Part shown: piece by piece, positions 53,261-60,889 of the stretch
Numbering within the stretch: position 1 is the first letter of the stretch
Layout: each line of letters starts with the position of its first letter
Assembly (NCBI RefSeq): GCF_036885605.1
Contig: NZ_CP142523.1
Coordinates: 6,249,112-6,313,111, forward strand
Length of the DNA stretch: 64,000 nt
Source: Janthinobacterium sp. TB1-E2
GTDB taxonomy: Bacteria; Pseudomonadota; Gammaproteobacteria; Burkholderiales; Burkholderiaceae_D
Direction: 5' to 3'
Position numbers and translations under genes: made by a program
The notes under the pieces: model-generated
Databases searched by the model: none
What the model saw: only the letters and a program-made list of their open reading frames with translations
What the model was told of the DNA's origin: nothing

Positions 53261-54187
53261 ATGAGCCATGTATTTCCCGCCAGCCTGCAAGCGCCGCGCA
53301 GCCGTTTGAGCAGCAACGGTCCCGAACTGTCGCGAGTCGTTGCCGGCATGTGGCGCATCGGCGAGTGGAATATGTCGGCGCAGCAGCGCCTGGCTTTCAT
53401 CGAGCAATGTCTGGCGCTGGGCGTGTCCAGTTTCGACCATGCCGACATCTATGGCGATTACAGCGCCGAAGGGCTATTTGGCGAAGCGCTGGCCTTGCAG
53501 CCGGGCTTGCGCGACAAGATGGAGCTGGTCAGCAAGTGCGGCATCAAGCTGCTGTCGCCGCACCGTCCCGGCCATGCCATCCAGCATTACGACACAAGCG
53601 CGGCGCACATCACCAGTTCCGTGGAACACACCCTGCGCCAGCTGCACACGGACCGCCTGGACTTGCTGCTGATCCACCGTCCCGACCCGCTGATGGATTT
53701 CGACGAGATCGCCGGCGCCTTCACGCAATTGGAAGCGGCAGGCAAGGTGCTGCACTTTGGCGTGTCGAACTTCAGCCGCCACCAGTTCGAGTGTCTGCAC
53801 CGGCGCTTCCCGCTGGTAACGAACCAGGTGGAATTTTCTCCGCTGCACGTGGCGCCCCTGTTCGACGAAACCTTCGACGGCTTGCAGGACGTGGGCGTGG
53901 CGCCGATGATCTGGTCGCCGCTGGCGGGCGGCCGGCTGTTCCAGGGCGGCGACGCGAATGTGGAGAACTTGCGCAATGTGATCAAGCAGATCGCCGACCA
54001 GCTGCAGCGTCCGTTTGCCAGCGTCGTATTTGCGTGGATCATGCAACTGCCTTGCCGTCCCCTGCCGCTGACGGGCACGGGCCGCATCGAAGCCGTCGGC
54101 GTGGCCGTGGAAGGCACGCAGTTTACACTCAGCCGCAGCGACTGGTTCGCCATCCTGCGCGCCGCACGCGGGCACGAGGTGGCTTAG
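53261..54187 (+). CDS. Aldo/keto reductase (YdhF-like)
   Basis: 308 residues starting MSHVFPASLQAPRSRLSS. Catalytic tetrad visible: Asp and Tyr in DHADIYGDYSAEGLFG, Lys in ELVSKCGIKLL, His in LLIHRPDPLMDFDE. NADPH-binding C-terminal part with MIWSPLAGGRLF, and a degenerate end. It reduces carbonyl substrates with NADPH; substrate unknown. An upstream in-frame GTG (53222) is possible but has no better ribosome site. Its stop overlaps the convergent pssA stop by four bases. Confidence 0.88.
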   Translation: MSHVFPASLQAPRSRLSSNGPELSRVVAGMWRIGEWNMSAQQRLAFIEQCLALGVSSFDHADIYGDYSAEGLFGEALALQPGLRDKMELVSKCGIKLLSPHRPGHAIQHYDTSAAHITSSVEHTLRQLHTDRLDLLLIHRPDPLMDFDEIAGAFTQLEAAGKVLHFGVSNFSRHQFECLHRRFPLVTNQVEFSPLHVAPLFDETFDGLQDVGVAPMIWSPLAGGRLFQGGDANVENLRNVIKQIADQLQRPFASVVFAWIMQLPCRPLPLTGTGRIEAVGVAVEGTQFTLSRSDWFAILRAARGHEVA

Positions 54188-54990
54188 TCAATTTCATCCG
54201 GATCGTTGAAAACCTGGGGAAGCGCAATGCCGCGCCAGCCCAGGTACCACGCCAGGTTGAGCAGCAGGGTGGCGCCGATGTAGACGGCGAAGAACAGCGC
54301 GAAGAAGCTGGTCTTCAGCCACACGAGCAGGGCGATGGCCACGATCAGCACCAGCAGCGCGGCCAGGCTTTTCTTTTGCTTGGAGCTGGGGAAACGCAAA
54401 GTCGACACCATCAGGCTGCCCACGCCCACGAGCAGCAGCATCAGCAGATAGCTGTGCAGCATGGAATCGATGGGCGCCGGCCAGGCCACCACGACGGCCG
54501 CCACGCAAGCGGCCCCGGCCGTGATCGGCATGCCGACGAAATACAGGGGGTCCGTGCGCCCCACGTTCACATTGAAGCGCGCCAGGCGCATCGCACCACA
54601 CGCGACAAAGAAGAAGCTGGCCATGCCGCCAAAGCGCAGCAGCAGCGGATCGTGCACGCCCATCTGCACGAAGCCGTAGCAGTACAACAGGACGGCCGGG
54701 GCGCAGCCGAAATTCATCACGTCGGCGATGGAATCGAGCTGCACGCCGAACTGCGAACTGGTGTTCGTCAGGCGTGCGACATAGCCGTCGAGCGCATCGA
54801 ACACGCCGGCCAGCACCAGCAGCGCCGCCGCCAAGCGGTAGGCATCCGCGTCGCCCACGGCGGCGTTATCGACGGAAATGACGATGCTGGCAAAACCGCA
54901 TGCTATCGAAAGCAAAGTCACCATGCTGGGCAAGGCGTATTTGGCGCGCTGCAGGCGCGACTTGGGCAATGTGTTCAAATGTATGGGCAA
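54184..54990 (-). CDS. pssA: CDP-diacylglycerol-serine O-phosphatidyltransferase
   Basis: 268-residue integral membrane enzyme making phosphatidylserine from CDP-diacylglycerol and serine. The CDP-alcohol phosphotransferase motif is perfect: D68-G-x2-A-R-x8-G-x3-D-x3-D90 in DALDGYVARLTNTSSQFGVQ and LDSIAD. About seven helices. The reading frame offers TTG starts only (54990, then residues 5 and 8) before the conserved LQRAKYALPSMVTLLS, so the exact start is uncertain; the longest is given. Convergent with the aldo/keto reductase. Confidence 0.88.
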   Translation of the reverse strand: MPIHLNTLPKSRLQRAKYALPSMVTLLSIACGFASIVISVDNAAVGDADAYRLAAALLVLAGVFDALDGYVARLTNTSSQFGVQLDSIADVMNFGCAPAVLLYCYGFVQMGVHDPLLLRFGGMASFFFVACGAMRLARFNVNVGRTDPLYFVGMPITAGAACVAAVVVAWPAPIDSMLHSYLLMLLLVGVGSLMVSTLRFPSSKQKKSLAALLVLIVAIALLVWLKTSFFALFFAVYIGATLLLNLAWYLGWRGIALPQVFNDPDEID

Positions 54991-55190
54991 TCAAAAAATC
55001 GGAAGTAAGGCGATGCAGCGGCAAACGCTGCGCTACGCTCATTCTACCCTGCGCAGCTGCGGCACCGTCCGCGCACGAGCGCGACATATCTTTTCATGGA
55101 TGCGCTACGCGGTATCAAAATACCTTAGAATCGTTTTACAGGACAGCACGCTGGCCCCACCGCTGTCCGCCTACCTATACAGGAGCCAAC

Positions 55191-56141
55191 TTGATTGCCT
55201 CGTCACTGCGTTGGAAATACTGGATACCCGCCCTGCTGACTGCAGCACTGCTGAGCGCCTGCGGCGGCGGCGATAGCGGCAGCAATACGTCGCTGAGCAC
55301 CTCTACCCCGGCCGGACAGCTGACACAGGAGCCGGGCGCTCCCGTCCTCAGCAACAATATTGCCACCGATGGCTTTAACTGGTTCAACTACCGGCGCAGC
55401 CAGATCGGCCTGTCGCCGATGGTGCGCAACAGCCTGATCGACGGCGCGGCGCTGGGCCATTCCAGCTATCTCAATCTCAACAGTACAGTGGCGCACGAGC
55501 AGGTGCAGGGCAAGCCCGGCTTTACGGGCGTCAAGCTGGGCGACCGCCTGGCCAAGGCCGGCTACGTCGTCACGTCGCTGCAGGGCGAAGTCATCGCGGG
55601 CGCGGGCAACACGTCCGGCTTTTACCTGGCCGAAGAGCTGGTCACGGCCATCTATCACCGCTTCGTCATTTTCGAGCCGTTGTTCAAGGAAGGCGGCGCG
55701 GGCGCGGCCGTCAGCAGCTCCGGCTATGCCTATTTCACCACCGACATGGCCGGCAACCGCAACTATGGCCCCGGGCTGGCGGCGGGACAGATCGTCACCT
55801 ATCCTGTCAGCGGACAGCAGAAGGTAGCCGTCAGTTTTTCCAGCGATAACGAATCGCCCGATCCCGTGCCGAACCAGGACGTGGTTGGCTACCCGATCAG
55901 CGTGCATGCCAACTACGGCACGCCCGTCAGCGTGACGGCATTCAGCGTGCGCCAGCGCGGTGCCGCCACGGACCTGGCGGTACGCCTGCTCACCAGCGGC
56001 AACGATGTGCATACGCCGGTCTCGGCCGCGTCCATCATCCCACTGGCGACCTTGAACGCGAACACCAGCTATGACGTGAGTTTCATCGGCAAAGTCAATG
56101 GCGCGGACGTCACGCACAGCTGGTCATTCACGACGCGCTAG
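55191..56141 (+). CDS. CAP (SCP/PR1-like) domain lipoprotein
   Basis: 316 residues. TTG start at 55191 with AGGAG five bases ahead; it opens a lipoprotein signal peptide (SLRWKYWIPALLTAALLSAC, Cys24) followed by a Gly/Ser/Thr linker. The CAP domain covers about residues 60-200: WFNYRRSQIGLSPMVRNSLI, ALGHSSYLNLNSTVAHEQVQ (His/Glu of the CAP cavity), GYVVTSLQGEVIAG. The C-terminal 100 residues form a beta-rich domain (YPISVHANYGTPVSVTAFSV). A longer frame from 54900 runs through pssA and is rejected. Function of bacterial CAP lipoproteins is largely unknown. Confidence 0.83.
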   Translation: MIASSLRWKYWIPALLTAALLSACGGGDSGSNTSLSTSTPAGQLTQEPGAPVLSNNIATDGFNWFNYRRSQIGLSPMVRNSLIDGAALGHSSYLNLNSTVAHEQVQGKPGFTGVKLGDRLAKAGYVVTSLQGEVIAGAGNTSGFYLAEELVTAIYHRFVIFEPLFKEGGAGAAVSSSGYAYFTTDMAGNRNYGPGLAAGQIVTYPVSGQQKVAVSFSSDNESPDPVPNQDVVGYPISVHANYGTPVSVTAFSVRQRGAATDLAVRLLTSGNDVHTPVSAASIIPLATLNANTSYDVSFIGKVNGADVTHSWSFTTR

Positions 56142-56246
56142 CGATGTCGCTGGCGGCCAAGCGGGCGCGGCGTCGAGGATGACTGGATGTAGAATAGCTG
56201 TTCCTGCTTTACGGCAATTGACAAGTTTTGGGGCGCTCTGCACAGC

Positions 56247-56882
56247 ATGCTGAAACCACACGCCACTTGCGATGATGATGCCGCCGTTGCGGCATCCGAC
56301 ATGGTCCGTATTCTCGATGTCGAGAACGGACTGGGCCGCATCATGGGCGACCGCATCCTGTACCTGAAAATCCTGCGCCGCTTCCTGCACGACCACGGCA
56401 CCACGCCGTGCCAGATCCGCGCCGAATTCGACGCGGGCAACTACGCTTCCGCTCGCCTGAAGGCGCATACCCTGAAAGGCGCCGCCGGCATGATCGGCGC
56501 GCGCCACGTGCACAGCCTGGCGGAAACCCTGGAATCGGCACTGCGTGCGCAGGCACCCGACCTGGCCCAGCAGATGCTGCAGCTGGAACTGGCGCAGGAT
56601 CAATTGCTCGGCGCGGTCAGCAGCATGCTGGGCACGCCGGAAGCGGCCCATACGGCGGCGCAGGACGTGGCGCCCGACCCGGCCGCACCCGCCATCCAGC
56701 TGCTGCTGGCGCGCCTGGCCAGCCACCTGCGCGAAGGCGACGGCGCGGCCATCGACATCCTGGAAAACTCGGCCAGCCTGCTCGCTGCCAGCCTGGGCGT
56801 CAACGTCTATCAGGAAGTGGCAGCCGCCGCGCACGAGTTCGATTTCGAAGGCGCCCTGGCGGCGCTGCTGCGGCGCCGCTAG
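56247..56882 (+). CDS. Orphan Hpt (histidine phosphotransfer) domain protein
   Basis: 211 residues. N-terminal Hpt domain (residues 20-125) with the phospho-accepting His74 in LKAHTLKGAAGMIGA, the family signature H-[ST]-L-K-G. A second helical half (residues 145-211, LLLARLASHLREGDGAAIDI) looks like a degenerate Hpt repeat without a His in the matching place. No histidine kinase or response regulator is adjacent, so its partners are elsewhere. Convergent with the small Cys-rich gene, three bases apart. Confidence 0.82.
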   Translation: MLKPHATCDDDAAVAASDMVRILDVENGLGRIMGDRILYLKILRRFLHDHGTTPCQIRAEFDAGNYASARLKAHTLKGAAGMIGARHVHSLAETLESALRAQAPDLAQQMLQLELAQDQLLGAVSSMLGTPEAAHTAAQDVAPDPAAPAIQLLLARLASHLREGDGAAIDILENSASLLAASLGVNVYQEVAAAAHEFDFEGALAALLRRR

Positions 56883-56885
56883 CGC

Positions 56886-57083
56886 TCAGCTGTTGTACTG
56901 CGCCTCTTCCGCATACGCCACGCAACAACTCTTGCAACAGAAACGGCGCACGGCATCGAGCGGCTTGTCGCAATACCAGCATGCGCCTTTTGGCGGCAGC
57001 GCTGCGATCAATTGCGGCAGGGAAGGCAATGGCGGCGCCACCATCCCCCTGCTTTCCACGACTTCCGGCTGTTCGCTGTCCAT
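56886..57083 (-). CDS. Small cysteine-rich (zinc-ribbon-like) protein
   Basis: 65 residues. AGGAAGCGCC before the ATG at 57083. The second half is ACWYCDKPLDAVRRFCCKSC followed by CVAYAEE: CxxC then CCxxCC, a likely zinc-binding treble-clef or ribbon. The N-terminal 30 residues are Pro-rich and disordered. No family name recognised. Convergent with the Hpt gene; the 179 bp upstream is shared with the divergent M1 peptidase gene. Confidence 0.7.
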   Translation of the reverse strand: MDSEQPEVVESRGMVAPPLPSLPQLIAALPPKGACWYCDKPLDAVRRFCCKSCCVAYAEEAQYNS

Positions 57084-57262
57084 GGCGCTTCCTTTCCTAG
57101 CGGCACTTCAAGGCCGCTCAGCAAGATTACGTCAGCGTCGTTTGAAGCCCATGACATTTCTCAACCGGGGCCACGCTTGCCCTATCGGCACCTTGAAATT
57201 TCCAAACGACAACGTTGTCACTTCACACTACAATCGGTGTTCCGTTCACTTGCGCGCTCGCC

Positions 57263-58957
57263 ATGAAACACATTCCCCTGCTGCTCTCCTGCCTGCTGCT
57301 CAGCGCCTGCGCCACGCGCGCGCCCACCGCCTACACCCTCAATTCAGGCGCCGAACGCACGCCGGAACAATTGGCGGTGGTGTTCGAACACGCCGACCTG
57401 ACCCTGCGCATCGACCCTGCCAGCCGCAGCATTGCCGGCGATGCGCGCCTGACTTTCCTGGCCACGCAGCCGATCTCGCGTTTCGCGCTGGACCTGGACC
57501 GCAATCTGCCTGTCGACACCATCGAAATCGACGGCAAGGCGCTGCGGCCGCAAGACTATGCCAACCCGGACGGCCGCCTGAGCATGACCTTGCCTGCCAC
57601 CCTCGCGGCAGGCGCGCGCACCACCATCCGCGTCGTCTACCACGGCGTGCCGCACGTCGCCGTGAAAGCGCCGTGGGATGGCGGCATGGTCTGGTCGAGC
57701 ACGGCCGATGGCGCGCCGTGGATCGCCAGCGCCGTGCAAGGCGAGGGCTGCGACCTGTTCTGGCCGTGCATCGACCACCCGATGGGCAAGGCCCGGCTGA
57801 TCGACCAGCACATCATCGTGCCGGCGCCGCTGGTGGCCGCCGGCAATGGCATCGCACTCGGCATGGATGAGGCCGACGGCTGGCGCACCTGGCACTGGCG
57901 CGCCAAGCATCCGAGCACCTATGGCATTGCCCTCAACGTGGCGCCCTACCGCAGCATGCAGGGCGAGTATGTGAGCCGCTACGGCAACCGCATCCCCCTG
58001 CAATTCTGGTATCTGCCGGAAAGCGAAGCGAAGGCTGGCGCCCTGTTCGCGGAATTGCCGCCCATGCTCAACTTTTTTGAAAGCGTCATCGGCCCCTACC
58101 CGTTTGGCGATGAGAAAGTCGGTATCGCCGAAACCCCGCACAAGGGCATGGAACACCAGACCATCAATGCCTATGGCAACAAATTCGCCAAGACCAGCTA
58201 TGGCTACGATGAATTGCTGCAGCATGAATTTGCCCATGAATGGTTCGGCAACCAGCTGACCAACAGCAACTGGGACGACATGTGGCTGCACGAAGGCTTC
58301 GGCACGTATATGCAACCGCTGTACATGCAATATCTGCGGGGCGAGCAAGAGTATTTTGCTTCGCTGCAGCAAATGCGCGCCGGCATCGTCAACAAGGCGC
58401 CCATGGTCTCGGGCAAACCGAAAAGCGAGGAAGAAGTCTACGACCTGAAAAAGGGCGGGCCGGGCGGCGACCTGTATGTGAAAGGGGCGCTGGTGTTGCA
58501 CACCTTGCGCGGCCTGATCGGCGACGACGCCTTCTTCCGCGCCGTGCGCCTGCTCGTCTACGGCACGGAACAGCCGCAGCCGGGCCAGTTCCAGCCGCGC
58601 TATGGCAGCACGACGGAATTCATGGCCATCGTCAACAAAGTCACGGGCAGCAATTACGACTGGTTCTTCCAGATCTATCTGTACCAGGCGGCATTGCCCG
58701 AGCTGTCCGCCGTGCGCGACGGCGACACCTTGCGCCTGCTATGGAAGACGCCGGCCGACATCGCCTTCCCGATGCCGGTGGAAGTGCGTATCGGCAAAGA
58801 AATCCATACCGTTCCCATGTCGCTGGGCTTTGGCGAACTGCCCCTGCCGGCTGGCGCTACGTACACGCTCGACCCGCACTCGCGCGTGCTGCGCCGCGCC
58901 GAGCATATCGAGACGTTCCAGAAGTTCAGGGAGCAGGCGAAGGCGAAGAAGGGGTAA
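57263..58957 (+). CDS. M1 family metallopeptidase lipoprotein
   Basis: 564 residues. ATG at 57263 opens a lipoprotein signal (MKHIPLLLSCLLLSAC, Cys16). M1 domains: N-terminal beta-sandwich, a GMEHQ motif at about 295-299 (the GxMEN equivalent), zinc site HEFAH at 321-325 with third ligand Glu344 in MWLHEGFGTY, and a C-terminal IYLYQAALPELS segment. M1 enzymes cleave N-terminal residues from peptides; the lipobox suggests action in the periplasm or at the outer membrane. Stop is followed by a GGGGTC-A-GACCCC palindrome. Confidence 0.9.
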   Translation: MKHIPLLLSCLLLSACATRAPTAYTLNSGAERTPEQLAVVFEHADLTLRIDPASRSIAGDARLTFLATQPISRFALDLDRNLPVDTIEIDGKALRPQDYANPDGRLSMTLPATLAAGARTTIRVVYHGVPHVAVKAPWDGGMVWSSTADGAPWIASAVQGEGCDLFWPCIDHPMGKARLIDQHIIVPAPLVAAGNGIALGMDEADGWRTWHWRAKHPSTYGIALNVAPYRSMQGEYVSRYGNRIPLQFWYLPESEAKAGALFAELPPMLNFFESVIGPYPFGDEKVGIAETPHKGMEHQTINAYGNKFAKTSYGYDELLQHEFAHEWFGNQLTNSNWDDMWLHEGFGTYMQPLYMQYLRGEQEYFASLQQMRAGIVNKAPMVSGKPKSEEEVYDLKKGGPGGDLYVKGALVLHTLRGLIGDDAFFRAVRLLVYGTEQPQPGQFQPRYGSTTEFMAIVNKVTGSNYDWFFQIYLYQAALPELSAVRDGDTLRLLWKTPADIAFPMPVEVRIGKEIHTVPMSLGFGELPLPAGATYTLDPHSRVLRRAEHIETFQKFREQAKAKKG

Positions 58958-58965
58958 CAAACCCT

Positions 58966-58978
58966 GGGGTCAGACCCC
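58966..58978. repeat. GGGGTCAGACCCC palindrome after the M1 peptidase gene
   Basis: Perfect 6-1-6 inverted repeat nine bases after the stop, without a U-tract. It may act as a mRNA 3' hairpin or be a short dispersed repeat. Confidence 0.5.
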
Positions 58979-59016
58979 CTCGCACGTTAGCGATGACCTT
59001 TTTTCACCGTTCGGAC

Positions 59017-59316
59017 TTATTTCCGAAAGCTCCTGACCGCATCATTCGCATGCGCGTCGATGACTTTTTTGATCGCCGGCTGTCCCGCATACTTGGCGGA
59101 CAGCCGCTTCCACTGCCGCTGCGCCTGGCCGCAAGAATCGTCCACGGCAGCGATGATCTCGCGCTGGCGCGCCTTGTCGTTGTCATCCCACTCGCCGGCA
59201 AAGTGCTCGCACATCTGGGCGTTCTCGACGAACTTCGCCACGTCCTTGGGCAACTTTTCCTGCGCGCCAGCCAGCATGGGCAGGCAACTGAACAGCAGAA
59301 CAAGCAGCTGCTTCAT
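59017..59316 (-). CDS. Small periplasmic protein of unknown function, downstream of mnmE
   Basis: 99 residues with a signal peptide (MKQLLVLLFSCLPMLAGAQE). The mature part is helical and charged with two cysteines (AQMCEHFAGEWDD, AAVDDSCGQAQRQW) that could form a disulfide. A strong GGAGG ribosome site begins right at the mnmE stop, 9 bp before the ATG, so it is surely expressed with mnmE. Family not recognised. Confidence 0.8.
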   Translation of the reverse strand: MKQLLVLLFSCLPMLAGAQEKLPKDVAKFVENAQMCEHFAGEWDDNDKARQREIIAAVDDSCGQAQRQWKRLSAKYAGQPAIKKVIDAHANDAVRSFRK

Positions 59317-59325
59317 CGAACCTCC

Positions 59326-60705
59326 TTATTTGCCGATGCAGAAACGGCTGAAGATCACGCCCAGCAGATCGTCAGGCGAGAATTCGCCGGTGATGCTCGA
59401 CAGTTGCACCTGCGCCAGGCGCAGCTCTTCGGCAAACAGGTCCAGCGACTGGTCGTCCTGCGCCGCATGCGCGGCGGCGATATCGAGATGCTTGCCGGCC
59501 GATTTCAAGGCGATCAGATGGCGTTCGCGCGCCAGGTACAGCGATTCGCCCGTCTGCTGCCAGCCGGCGATGCGCAGAAGCTCGGCGCGCAAGAGGTCAA
59601 TGCCGATGTGCTCGTGCGCCGACAGATACACATGGGTGGCGTCGGGCATGCTGTCGACGCCGGGCTTGTGGCCGGACAGATCGATCTTGTTCCACACGCG
59701 CACCACGGGCACGCCTTCGGGGAAGGCGGCGACGATGGTTTCATCGGCCAGGGTCGGGCCGTGGTCGGCGTCGAGCAGGTGCAAGATCACGTCCGCCTTG
59801 CCGATTTCGCCCCAGGTGCGTTCGATGCCGATGCGCTCGACGGCGTCGATGGTGTCGCCCGCGCTGCGGATGCCGGCCGTGTCGATGATGTTGAGCGGAA
59901 TGCCTTCAATCTGGATGGTTTCGCTGACCTTGTCGCGCGTGGTGCCGGCGATCGGCGTGACGATGGCCACGTCGGCGCCCGCCAGCGCGTTCAGCAGCGA
60001 CGATTTACCGACGTTCGGCTGTCCGGCCAGCACGACATTGAGACCTTCGCGCAGCAACGCGCCCTGCGCCGCCTGGGCAAACACTTTGTTCAACGCTTCG
60101 ATGACGGCTTTCAATTGGCCGCGCGCATTCGATTTTTCCAGGAAGTCGATTTCCTCTTCCGGGAAATCCAGGGTCGCCTCGACCAGCATGCGCAAGCCCG
60201 TCACCTGCTCGACCAGCGCGTGGATGGTGTTCGAGAACGCGCCCGACAGCGATTGCGAAGCGGACTTGGCCGCCGCTTCCGTGGATGCGTCGATCAGGTC
60301 GGCCACGGCTTCCGCTTGCGCAAGGTCCAGCTTGTCATTGAGAAACGCGCGGCGCGTGAATTCGCCCGGCTCGGCCAGGCGCAAGCCGCTGTCACGGCCC
60401 GCTTCGAGCACGCGCGCCAGCAGCAACTGCAGCACGATGGGGCCGCCGTGGCCCTGCAATTCCAGCACGTCTTCGCCCGTGTACGAATGCGGACCCTTGA
60501 AGTGGATGGCGATGCCCTGGTCGATGATGCTGCCATCGGCTTCCGTGAATGGCAGATAGGTGGCGTGGCGCGGTTTCAATTGCTGTGCGCCGAACAGGGC
60601 CGTCATTAAGGGAGCGAGGTTTTTGCCGGAGGCGCGTACCACGCCGATGCCGCCGCGACCGGGAGCGGTGGCAATGGCGGCGATAGGGGAAGAGTCGAGT
60701 TTCAT
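59326..60705 (-). CDS. mnmE: tRNA uridine-5-carboxymethylaminomethyl synthesis GTPase MnmE
   Basis: 459 residues. N-terminal tetrahydrofolate-binding domain (MKLDSSPIAAIATAPGRGGI), helical domain, and an inserted G domain with GQPNVGKSS, GTTRDKVSE, DTAGIR and NKIDL. The C-terminal FCIGK motif needed for tRNA modification is intact. With MnmG it modifies wobble uridine of tRNAs. The ATG at 60705 matches the family N terminus; the longer frame is rejected. It is part of the origin-proximal cluster, separated from yidC by a REP element and terminator. Confidence 0.96.
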   Translation of the reverse strand: MKLDSSPIAAIATAPGRGGIGVVRASGKNLAPLMTALFGAQQLKPRHATYLPFTEADGSIIDQGIAIHFKGPHSYTGEDVLELQGHGGPIVLQLLLARVLEAGRDSGLRLAEPGEFTRRAFLNDKLDLAQAEAVADLIDASTEAAAKSASQSLSGAFSNTIHALVEQVTGLRMLVEATLDFPEEEIDFLEKSNARGQLKAVIEALNKVFAQAAQGALLREGLNVVLAGQPNVGKSSLLNALAGADVAIVTPIAGTTRDKVSETIQIEGIPLNIIDTAGIRSAGDTIDAVERIGIERTWGEIGKADVILHLLDADHGPTLADETIVAAFPEGVPVVRVWNKIDLSGHKPGVDSMPDATHVYLSAHEHIGIDLLRAELLRIAGWQQTGESLYLARERHLIALKSAGKHLDIAAAHAAQDDQSLDLFAEELRLAQVQLSSITGEFSPDDLLGVIFSRFCIGK

Positions 60706-60749
60706 GGGGATATTGTAATAGGTACGGCAAGGGAAGTGCAGCAACGTAG

Positions 60750-60840
60750 GTCGGCTTAGCGCGCAGCGTGTAAGCCGACGCAGCACACGCTGGCGATAGT
60801 GTCGGATTACGCGTGGCCTTGCCACGCCAATCCGACCTAC
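60750..60840. repeat. REP-like double hairpin, copy 3 (inside-out arrangement)
   Basis: GTCGGCTTA...TAAGCCGAC (60750-60779) then GTCGGATT...AATCCGAC (60801-60836), with GTAGG and CCTAC at the outer ends. In copies 1 and 2 the GGATTA hairpin comes first and CCTAC/GTAGG face each other in the middle. Confidence 0.8.
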
Positions 60841-60846
60841 AAGAAT

Positions 60847-60874
60847 TAAAAAGCCCGCACTAGGCGGGCTTTCT
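60847..60874 (-). terminator. Terminator after yidC
   Basis: Minus-strand AAAGCCCGC, loop CTAGT, GCGGGCTTTTTAA, 16 bp beyond the yidC stop. Confidence 0.88.
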
Positions 60875-60889
60875 GTTCGCTGGCCGGAA

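Noticed and set aside
54900..55190. 97-codon N-terminal extension of the CAP lipoprotein
   Set aside because: Runs antisense through the pssA start; the TTG at 55191 has AGGAG and opens a perfect lipoprotein signal peptide.
58240..60609. 789-codon plus-strand frame running from the M1 peptidase into mnmE
   Set aside because: Shadow of two well-supported genes on both strands; no homology recognisable.
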